Below the pieces are notes generated by a model, which was given only the letters and a program-made list of their open reading frames with translations, searched no databases and was not told the origin of the DNA. A stretch of DNA of 6,794 nucleotides from an uncultured Clostridia bacterium. Lineage in GTDB: Bacteria; Bacillota_A; Clostridia; Christensenellales; Aristaeellaceae. The position numbers and the translations under genes are program-made. Of the stretch, positions 1 to 5,407 are shown piece by piece (the first letter of the stretch is position 1; each line of letters starts with the position of its first letter). The DNA lies in assembly GCA_934645275.1 (NCBI GenBank), contig CAKUDW010000106.1, positions 1-6,794 on the forward strand, read 5' to 3'.

Positions 1-169
1 AGAGATTGTCAATCCGTCTGGAGCAAATTTACGGACAAATACCTCAATCAGTTTCGCTGACTTGGCATTGAAGAGCCGGCTTTGGAAGATGGCTGCAAAT
101 GGAGGGCAAGAACGCAACGAGCATGGACGCCGGATTAAGCAACTTACCGCTTTCACATGCCTGTCGTTT
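1..169. other. Left-edge stretch without an assignable gene
   Basis: Several frames are open to the edge, none convincing. On the minus strand a frame from GTG 157 runs off the window (...SAKLIEVFVRKFAPDGLTIS), but it has no clear ribosome binding site. On the plus strand a frame ends at TGA 58-60 (...WSKFTDKYLNQFR), which could be the tail of a convergent gene. No hairpin with a T-run is seen. I do not recognise any of these products. Confidence 0.3.
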
Positions 170-610
170 TCAGAGCGTGCACACATACCATTCCTCATCC
201 GTTTTTTCAAAGCCAGCGGCCTGAAACATGCGCCGGCTCTGCTCGTTAAAAGCATAAATATTCGCTTTTACCTGCGCCATCCCTTTTTCCCTTGCGAGCT
301 TCAGCATATCTAAAACGCAGCGCCGTCCGATATGTTGATTCTGGAATTCTCTGCAAACTACGATCGCAATCTCTGCATTATCGCACAGGGTAACGTCTCC
401 AACCAACGCACCCCTGTATTCTATATAGTAACAGTTACCGTGGATACTCAGGTAATCATACATGCGGTGCAGAAGCTCCAGATCATATGGCGTATCCCGA
501 TTATCCACCTGTTTGCAGACATTCAAATCCTGATACCACGGAAGCGATGCGGCATCGTTCCTATAATACAGAATCAATCTGATTTCAGTATCAACGATTC
601 GTTCTGTCAT
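170..610 (-). CDS. GNAT family N-acetyltransferase
   Basis: Small acetyl-CoA-dependent acetyltransferase, 146 residues, a normal length for a single GNAT domain. The N-terminal half (IRLILYYRNDAASLPWYQD, then a helix near 42-56) would form the acceptor side. Strands YYIEYRGALVGDVTL (61-75) and AEIAIVV (79-85) lead to motif A, Q92-H-I-G-R-R97, which corresponds to the acetyl-CoA pyrophosphate loop (Q/R-x-x-G-x-G/A) with Arg in the last position. KANIYAFNEQSRRMFQAAGF (115-134) is the usual motif B, with N122 and the AAGF signature. The RimI/RimJ-like fold is clear, but the acceptor (protein N-terminus, amino acid, antibiotic or other amine) cannot be told. There is no signal peptide, so it is cytoplasmic. 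It has its own consensus promoter and GGAGGG site; no terminator is visible before the window edge. Spot counts give about 50% GC, below the topoisomerase genes. Confidence 0.9.
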   Translation of the reverse strand: MTERIVDTEIRLILYYRNDAASLPWYQDLNVCKQVDNRDTPYDLELLHRMYDYLSIHGNCYYIEYRGALVGDVTLCDNAEIAIVVCREFQNQHIGRRCVLDMLKLAREKGMAQVKANIYAFNEQSRRMFQAAGFEKTDEEWYVCTL

Positions 611-618
611 TTCCCATA

Positions 619-624
619 CCCTCC
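619..624 (-). promoter_or_regulatory. Ribosome binding site of the GNAT gene
   Basis: GGAGGG lies 8 bases before ATG 610 on the minus strand, a strong match to the 16S rRNA 3' end, and decides this start. An upstream in-frame ATG at 691 is closed by TGA at 661-659. Confidence 0.8.
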
Positions 625-731
625 AAAGGTTGAAAAATACTACATTTACATTTCTGCGTCACATCTCATTTGGGTGCATCACAAATCCCATTTCTTTATA
701 ATCAGTTTGGCAGCGCTATGCGCATGTATCC

Positions 732-758
732 GCATCATTAATACGCATCGTATGATGC
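732..758. promoter_or_regulatory. Palindrome at the transcription start, candidate operator or leader hairpin
   Basis: GCATCAT (732-738) and ATGATGC (752-758) form a 7-base inverted repeat; nested inside are ATACG-CAT-CGTAT (741-753) and GCATC-GTAT-GATGC (745-758). It occupies about +3 to +29 relative to the inferred start of the consensus promoter. A repressor bound here would block transcription; alternatively, the RNA could switch between two hairpins. The regulator is unknown and not encoded in view. Confidence 0.45.
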
Positions 759-767
759 ATATTGTCT

Positions 768-796
768 ATTATACTTTGAAACGGTGGATTTGTCAA
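768..796 (-). promoter_or_regulatory. Consensus sigma-A promoter of the GNAT gene
   Basis: The minus strand reads TTGACA (796-791), 17 bases, then TATAAT (773-768): both hexamers match the housekeeping consensus perfectly at optimal spacing. Transcription should start near 761, leaving a leader of about 150 bases before the GNAT start codon. Such a strong promoter for a small accessory gene suggests repression or leader-mediated control. Confidence 0.85.
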
Positions 797-1059
797 TATC
801 GAATTCTCCGCTCTGCAAGGAAAAGTGTGGCGCTAAAAACAGGCTTTCCTACCCGTTTCAATAGCCCTTACATTATAGCTTGGAAAGCGCTCACGCGCTC
901 TGAATTTCTACTTTCTGTATCGTTTACTCTATCGCTGCTTATAGCAGCCAAGTACTTTCATCCGCGTTGCTGTGTAAAAAACACTATTCCTTTATTAGAA
1001 CAAGGATAACGGATTGACTCATCACCATAAGAGCTTATCCGCTTCCCACTGCCTTATAC

Positions 1060-1102
1060 AAGAATTATCGGCGCCTCTTCGTCCGAGCTGCCGACAATTC
1101 TT
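1060..1102 (-). repeat. Long inverted repeat (second hairpin) behind the terminator
   Basis: The arms at 1060-1072 and 1090-1102 are complementary at 12 of 13 positions. The one exception is a G-U wobble in minus-strand RNA but an A-C mismatch in plus-strand RNA, suggesting the minus-strand transcript is the folded one. The 17-base loop contains a further CTC/GAG pairing. It may be a back-up terminator, an mRNA 3'-end stabiliser or a small dispersed repeat. Confidence 0.55.
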
Positions 1103-1109
1103 GCGCTTT

Positions 1110-1136
1110 AAAAAAGGCCGCTTCTCGCGACCTTTT
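1110..1136 (-). terminator. Intrinsic terminator of the deacetylase gene
   Basis: Read on the minus strand, AAAAGGTCGC (1136-1127) and GCGGCCTTTT (1121-1112) pair with one mismatch around a 5-base loop, and the descending arm continues into a six-T run (1115-1110). It lies about 58 bases beyond the deacetylase stop codon, a classic Rho-independent arrangement. Confidence 0.75.
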
Positions 1137-1194
1137 AGCCTGAATTTCCGAATTTAATTGGAACTAATTGCCATCCATAATCATCCAAATCCAT

Positions 1195-2607
1195 TCACTT
1201 CTTCTTTTCTGACGCAAGCTTTTCAAGTCGTTCGCGTATTGCCGCCTGCTCATCTGCTGTGGCTGCGGGTGCGGAATCTGAAAATAGCTTTTGCTGCGTT
1301 TCCGCGCCGGCAATGCCATCCGTATTCAGCCCAGCGGACCGCTGGAAGAAACCAACGGCAGTGTAGGTGGTTTCGCCATAGACGCCCGTCGGCTCGCCTT
1401 CCATCCAGCCCAGTTCAATCAGGCGCGCCTGAATAGGTGCAATTGCGCGCGCGTAGCTGGTCTTTTTAAAGGAACGCACGTCCGCCCGGAAAGCTTCAAG
1501 CGCGGGCTTGGTCTGACTCTGCAACTCGCCCGTTTCGTTTTCCGGCAGGCCAAACATCTCGTTCATCGTCACCAACCGATAGCCGCGCTGCACTGCGGCG
1601 GGGATGAACTGCAGCAGCAGTGAAAGGTCATTGTCCGTGGTATGAAACAGGTAGATTTCACCCGGGCCCAGACTGGAATACAGCTTATCGAGCGAGCTCT
1701 TGGAACCGTCCTGGCTCCAGATAGCGACGCCATTGAAGCCAAGCTGATTGATATAGGCGTGGTCTCGCTGGTCGTCGCGCTCGTCGCCGCCATGTGGGCG
1801 GAAGAAATGCTCCTGATAATTCACACCCAGAACCTGATTGAGCAGCTGAGATTGCTGCCAGATTTCCTCTGTCATCCGATCGTCGTCGTAATGGTAGAGC
1901 CCGACATGATTGTAGGTATGGTTTTCAATTTCCATGCCGTTCTGCCACGCCCATTTGACCACGTTCGCCGTCTCCGCCCGCGCGATATTATCGCCAATCG
2001 GGAAGATGGTCAGCTTTGCGGAATTATCCAACGCGCACTGCACGATGCGCTGCAAATTCTTCGCCTGATAGCAGTCGTCCACAGTGATGGCGATGATGTT
2101 TTCATCCGTATTCGCCTTGTAAATCACGGGCATGGTATTCTCTGCGGTCTGCGGCCAACGACTAAGCTTGTTCGGATCAACCTTGGAATAGTCCGGCGTA
2201 ATCAACGAGCCGGAGGCGTTGCCCCGCACCGCCTGAACATAGGCCTCGTCGTAGTTGAAATCCGCACCGGCAACCGGCGCCTGCGTTTCGACTACTTCGG
2301 CTGTAACTTCTGCCGCAGGCTGCTGCGTCGGGTCAACCGGCGGAGCAGCCGTATCGTCCGTCTGGCCAACCTCCGCCTGATCGATCAGTGACAACGCAGG
2401 CGTGTTATCGCGCTGTGCATCCGGCGAACCGCCGCCCAGCGCAACGATCAGCACCACGGCCAGCACAATCAGCACAGCGATGGGGATCATCCACTTCAAC
2501 CGCCGCTTCAACTGCTGCATTTTACGCTTCTTCAGCATCCGCCGCCGTTGTTCGGGCGAAAGCTTGCGCCGCGGCGGGGTAACTCTGCGATAATTGTATT
2601 CAGCCAT
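1195..2607 (-). CDS. Membrane-anchored NodB-type polysaccharide (peptidoglycan) deacetylase with PG-binding domain
   Basis: Probable extracellular metal-dependent deacetylase acting on N-acetylated sugars of the cell wall; the exact substrate is inferred. Of 470 residues, 1-38 form a strongly basic cytoplasmic tail, 39-57 (WMIPIAVLIVLAVVLIVAL) a single membrane anchor without an obvious cleavage site, and 61-115 a Pro/Ala/Thr-rich linker. The NodB domain (about 169-352) has TVDD (D177 base, D178 metal), HTYNH (metal ligands H230 and H234), the arginine motif FRPHGG (R270), W297/D300 and LFH (H322); all expected catalytic positions are present, with C179 where TFDDG usually has glycine. A PG_binding_1-type domain follows (about 385-442: IQARLIELGW, GVYGETTYTAV, FFQRSAGLNTDGIAG), then a charged tail. 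I start at ATG 2607 because GAGG lies 9 bases upstream; the in-frame TTG at 2613 is only 3 bases from it. It appears monocistronic, with its own promoter and terminator. The deacetylase family is firm. Confidence 0.92.
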   Translation of the reverse strand: MAEYNYRRVTPPRRKLSPEQRRRMLKKRKMQQLKRRLKWMIPIAVLIVLAVVLIVALGGGSPDAQRDNTPALSLIDQAEVGQTDDTAAPPVDPTQQPAAEVTAEVVETQAPVAGADFNYDEAYVQAVRGNASGSLITPDYSKVDPNKLSRWPQTAENTMPVIYKANTDENIIAITVDDCYQAKNLQRIVQCALDNSAKLTIFPIGDNIARAETANVVKWAWQNGMEIENHTYNHVGLYHYDDDRMTEEIWQQSQLLNQVLGVNYQEHFFRPHGGDERDDQRDHAYINQLGFNGVAIWSQDGSKSSLDKLYSSLGPGEIYLFHTTDNDLSLLLQFIPAAVQRGYRLVTMNEMFGLPENETGELQSQTKPALEAFRADVRSFKKTSYARAIAPIQARLIELGWMEGEPTGVYGETTYTAVGFFQRSAGLNTDGIAGAETQQKLFSDSAPAATADEQAAIRERLEKLASEKKK

Positions 2608-2663
2608 GTTCAAAAACCTCGCTTATATGCTCGTCGGTCAGGAATGTGAGCCGCCGTATCAAG

Positions 2664-2685
2664 CCGGTCGCCGCGCGGCAACCAG
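2664..2685 (-). other. Stable hairpin in the deacetylase mRNA leader
   Basis: The minus-strand RNA can pair CUGGUUGCC (2685-2677) with GGCGACCGG (2672-2664), nine pairs including two G-U wobbles, around a GCGC loop. The wobbles pair only in the minus-strand RNA, which suits a function in this leader. No T-run follows, so it is not an intrinsic terminator. It could stabilise the mRNA or influence translation, but no known riboswitch class is recognised. Confidence 0.4.
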
Positions 2686-2709
2686 CACAGTATCATTTGT
2701 GGTTCATAT

Positions 2710-2738
2710 AGTGTATCATTTTTACCTGGGCAAATCAA
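2710..2738 (-). promoter_or_regulatory. Predicted sigma-A promoter of the deacetylase gene
   Basis: On the minus strand, TTGATT (-35, 2738-2733) and TACACT (-10, 2715-2710) are separated by 17 bases. A TG dinucleotide one base before the -10 gives an extended -10 element that could compensate for two mismatches in each hexamer. Transcription would start near 2703, giving a leader of about 96 bases. Confidence 0.45.
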
Positions 2739-2775
2739 TCGCCAAGCTTGACTTTCCATCGAAGAAATGCGGCAT

Positions 2776-2794
2776 TTTGGAAAAATTTGCCAAA
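2776..2794. promoter_or_regulatory. AT-rich quasi-palindrome, possible operator
   Basis: TTTGG (2776-2780) and CCAAA (2790-2794) flank an AAAATTT-type core; 8 of 9 symmetric positions match. Its centre is about 80 bases upstream of the inferred transcription start of the deacetylase gene, a position typical of an activator site. It could also be chance symmetry in AT-rich DNA. Confidence 0.25.
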
Positions 2795-2910
2795 TTAAAA
2801 GCGCGTGTGTATTGACTGAAATGCGGCGCGCCGGCAGGAATTGTCAGCTTTTATCTTCAGAAACGCCGGCCCACACAGTTGCCTGCGTGAGCTGAAAATC
2901 TCTCTTTTCC

Positions 2911-2944
2911 GCAAAACGCCGGACGCGCGAACTGCGCGTCCGGC
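2911..2944 (-). terminator. Hairpin terminator after the topoisomerase operon
   Basis: A perfect 11-base-pair inverted repeat, GCCGGACGCGC (2918-2928) and GCGCGTCCGGC (2934-2944), encloses a 5-base loop. It lies 15 bases after the parC stop and is followed on the minus strand by G then TTTT. The stem is very stable but the T-run is short, so termination may be partial or assisted by Rho. Confidence 0.65.
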
Positions 2945-2959
2945 ATTCATATGAAAACA

Positions 2960-5395
2960 TTACCGGCTGAGACCGACCACGGAATCCCCCATGACCACCA
3001 CCACATAGGGCTGGCCCTTGCCGCTGCGAGTTTCGATACCCACATCCTCGGTATTGAATTCAGTGGCCGCGCCGCTCTTCTGCACAATGCGGAAGTTATA
3101 GGGATCGGTCACCAGCAGCGCACCCGCAATGCAACTGCCGTTTGCGCCGCTTTTGGGCATCGTGAAGCATTTTACGCCCTTACCGCCGCGCGCCTGCCGC
3201 TCAAAATCAATCAATAGGCAACGCTTCAAATAACCCATGTCCGTAGCGAGCACAACTTCGCCCTCGGCATTGTGTACAAACGTAAACTTTACGCGGTCGC
3301 CCGGCGCAAGCGCCATGGACTTCACACCCGCCGCCGTACGGCCGATGAGTGAAACGTCGTCCACGCTGAAATGAATGGCCATGCCCTCCTGCGTCACCAA
3401 CAGTACGCCGCTGCCCGCCGACGGATCCAGCGCGCAGATCATGCGATCGTCGCCCTTGAGCGTAATGCACGCGTAACGGCCCTTGCGCACGTTCAGATCT
3501 GCCATTTCGCAGCGCTTGATGAGCCCGCCCGCCGTGGCGAAGAGTACCTGCCCGCTCCAGTTGCCCGCACAGCGCATACCCACCAGCTTTTCGTCCTTTT
3601 CAAGGCCTGCCAACAGGCCGCCGCTTGCCAGACCGCGATCCTTCGCGCGCGCCTCCGGAATCTGCTCCACGGAAATGGGATAGCAATTTCCGCAATCGGT
3701 GAAGAACAATATCTTCTGATTGGTCATACAGGCAATGGTTTCGACCGGCGGATCCGCGAATTCACCACCGGTCATGGCCTTGTCAAATGCCTTGGGCGAC
3801 ATGCGCTTAATGAAGCCTCCGCGCGTGAGCAAGACGCGCGCCTCGTCCGGCACAGCTTCCTCGGCTTCAATCTGAATCTGCTCAAAGCTGGGCACAATCT
3901 CTGTGCGCCGCGCGTCCGCAAATTTTTCGCGCACCTCCGTAAGTTCCTTCTTGATCACGGCCATCAGCTTCTTTTCGCTGCTAAGTATCGCCTTATACTG
4001 CGCGATCTTCTTCTCCAGCTCGGCATATTCCTGCTTGAGCGACAGTACCTCCAGATTGGTCAAACGCTGAAGGCGCATGTCCAATATTGCCTGCGCCTGA
4101 ATTTCCGTCAGCACAAAGCGCTCCACCAGCCTGGCCTTGGCTTCCTTGGGCGTCTTGCTGATGCGAATCAGGCGAATCACTTCGTCCAGATTGTCCACGG
4201 CGATAATCAGGCCTTCCAGGATGTGGGCTCGAGCCTCGGCCTGCGCCAGATCGTACTTCGTGCGCCGGGTCACGACGTTCTTCTGGTGCTCGATATAGTA
4301 CTCCAGAATGCGCTTCAAGCCCATTTGTACCGGCTTACCACCCGCAATAGCCACCATGTTCACGCCGAAGGTACACTGCATGTCCGAATACTTATATAAT
4401 ACGTTCAGCAGCTTCTCGACGTCTACATCGCGTTTGACCTCCACCACGGCGCGCATGCCCATGCGGTCGGATTCATCGCGGATATCGTATATCCCGGAGA
4501 GCAGGCTTTTCTTTTCCTCGCTGAGCCGCAGTATCTTTTCCAACAGCGCCGCCTTGTTCACCTGATATGGCATCTCGTCCATCACGATCAGCTTGCGGCC
4601 CGCGCTGCCATCCTCAATGTGTACCCGCGCGCGCACCTGCAGCTTGCCGCGACCGGTTTCATAGGCCTGAAGCAGCTCGCCGTCGCCCGCCAGGATGCCG
4701 CCGGTTGGAAAATCCGGCGCAGGTATATACGCCATCAGTTCGGACGTGGTCATGCCCGGTTTATCGATCAACGCAATCGTGCCGTCGATCACCTCGCTCA
4801 GATTGTGCGGCGGTATATTCGTGGCCAGACCCACGGCAATGCCGCTCGCGCCGTTCACCAGCAAATTGGGAAAACGCCCGGGCAGTAAATCCGGTTCGCG
4901 CTGAGTATCGTCAAAGTTCAGGTGGAAATCCACGGTGTCCTTATCGATATCTCTGAGCATTACCATAGCCAGTTCCGTCATTCGCGCCTCAGTATAGCGC
5001 ATGGCAGCGGGACTGTCGCCGTCAATGGAACCAAAGTTGCCGTGTCCATCCACCAGCATACCGCGCATCACGAATGGCTGTGCCATACGCGTCAGCGCGT
5101 CGTATACAGAAGAATCACCGTGCGGGTGATACTTACCCAGGCAGTCGCCCACGATACGCGCGCACTTTCTGTGCGGCTTGTCGGGCGTGTTGCCCAGTTC
5201 CTGCATGGTGTAGAGTATGCGACGCTGGACGGGTTTGAGGCCATCCTCCACCCGCGGCAGCGCGCGTTCAAGGATAACGTGCTCGGAATACGGAATCATG
5301 GAATCGTGCATCACATCTTCCATGGTCTTCTGGATGATCTCCTCCGGCCGCGTTTCCCTTATCTTCTTATCCTGATCCTTTTTTCTGCTCGCCAT
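2960..5395 (-). CDS. parC: Type IIA topoisomerase A subunit, ParC-like (GyrA family)
   Basis: DNA-cleaving A subunit of topoisomerase IV or gyrase, 811 residues, complete. Order: winged-helix breakage-reunion domain with RALPRVEDGLKPVQRRIL (44-61), YHPHGDSSVYD (89-99), VDGHGNFGSIDGD (115-127) and catalytic tyrosine Y134 in AMRYTEARM; tower domain to about 345; coiled coil and exit gate with EIQAQAILDMRLQRLT (431-446); then a six-repeat beta-pinwheel C-terminal domain from about 520. The positions matching E. coli GyrA S83 and D87 are S95 and D99, the usual fluoroquinolone-sensitive state. The first pinwheel repeat (521-546) lacks a GyrA box; instead QARGGKG (734-740) occurs in the fifth. FHLNFDDTQREP and NLSEVIDGTIALID resemble the second clostridial paralogue, so I favour parC; gyrA is the alternative. 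It follows the B-subunit gene by 12 bases and ends at a hairpin terminator. The family is certain; the paralogue label is about 0.65. Confidence 0.95.
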   Translation of the reverse strand: MASRKKDQDKKIRETRPEEIIQKTMEDVMHDSMIPYSEHVILERALPRVEDGLKPVQRRILYTMQELGNTPDKPHRKCARIVGDCLGKYHPHGDSSVYDALTRMAQPFVMRGMLVDGHGNFGSIDGDSPAAMRYTEARMTELAMVMLRDIDKDTVDFHLNFDDTQREPDLLPGRFPNLLVNGASGIAVGLATNIPPHNLSEVIDGTIALIDKPGMTTSELMAYIPAPDFPTGGILAGDGELLQAYETGRGKLQVRARVHIEDGSAGRKLIVMDEMPYQVNKAALLEKILRLSEEKKSLLSGIYDIRDESDRMGMRAVVEVKRDVDVEKLLNVLYKYSDMQCTFGVNMVAIAGGKPVQMGLKRILEYYIEHQKNVVTRRTKYDLAQAEARAHILEGLIIAVDNLDEVIRLIRISKTPKEAKARLVERFVLTEIQAQAILDMRLQRLTNLEVLSLKQEYAELEKKIAQYKAILSSEKKLMAVIKKELTEVREKFADARRTEIVPSFEQIQIEAEEAVPDEARVLLTRGGFIKRMSPKAFDKAMTGGEFADPPVETIACMTNQKILFFTDCGNCYPISVEQIPEARAKDRGLASGGLLAGLEKDEKLVGMRCAGNWSGQVLFATAGGLIKRCEMADLNVRKGRYACITLKGDDRMICALDPSAGSGVLLVTQEGMAIHFSVDDVSLIGRTAAGVKSMALAPGDRVKFTFVHNAEGEVVLATDMGYLKRCLLIDFERQARGGKGVKCFTMPKSGANGSCIAGALLVTDPYNFRIVQKSGAATEFNTEDVGIETRSGKGQPYVVVVMGDSVVGLSR

Positions 5396-5402
5396 GAGCC
5401 CT

Positions 5403-5407
5403 CTCCT
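5403..5407 (-). promoter_or_regulatory. Ribosome binding site of the A-subunit gene
   Basis: AGGAG sits 7 bases before the ATG at 5395. It lies within the 12-base gap after the TAA of the upstream B-subunit gene, starting directly after the stop codon. The tight spacing and own Shine-Dalgarno sequence indicate a two-gene operon and fix the start of the A subunit. Confidence 0.85.

Larger units (their letters stand above)
611..1059. other. AT-rich gene-free region upstream of the GNAT gene
   Basis: About 40% GC over 611-1010, well below the topoisomerase genes. I see no credible protein gene; the long plus-strand frame here runs antisense through the GNAT gene and has no ribosome binding site. 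The part from 761 down to 611 is the inferred GNAT leader. Further upstream lie small hairpins: GCTGCT/AGCAGC around TAT (934-948), and on the minus strand AGCGC-GTGA-GCGCT (899-886), a GNRA-type tetraloop. Whether these belong to a small RNA is unknown. Confidence 0.5.
2614..2910. other. Intergenic region between topoisomerase operon and deacetylase gene
   Basis: There is no credible gene here; the only open frames are short and lack a ribosome binding site. Besides the terminator at its right end, it holds a promoter candidate (2710-2738), an AT-rich quasi-palindrome (2776-2794) and a stable hairpin in the expected leader (2664-2685), each listed separately. Composition shifts from AT-rich (2690-2815) to GC-rich on both sides, as expected of a regulatory region. 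Confidence 0.6.

Noticed and set aside
659..691. Ten-codon frame as a leader-peptide gene
   Set aside because: It has only a weak AAAGAA before it and no recognisable peptide; kept only as a possibility in the leader finding.
872..877. TATAAT as a second minus-strand promoter
   Set aside because: No -35-like hexamer is found 16-18 bases upstream; that position is occupied by a GC-rich hairpin.
332..1009. 225-codon plus-strand open frame
   Set aside because: Its first part runs antisense through the GNAT gene and the rest crosses its promoter. It has no ribosome binding site, and its composition is not protein-like.
2611..2613. TTG as the start of the deacetylase gene
   Set aside because: It is only 3 bases from the GAGG site; ATG 2607 has proper 9-base spacing.
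3371..4399. 342-codon plus-strand open frame
   Set aside because: It lies entirely antisense within the well-supported A-subunit gene; GC-rich genes often leave such frames open.
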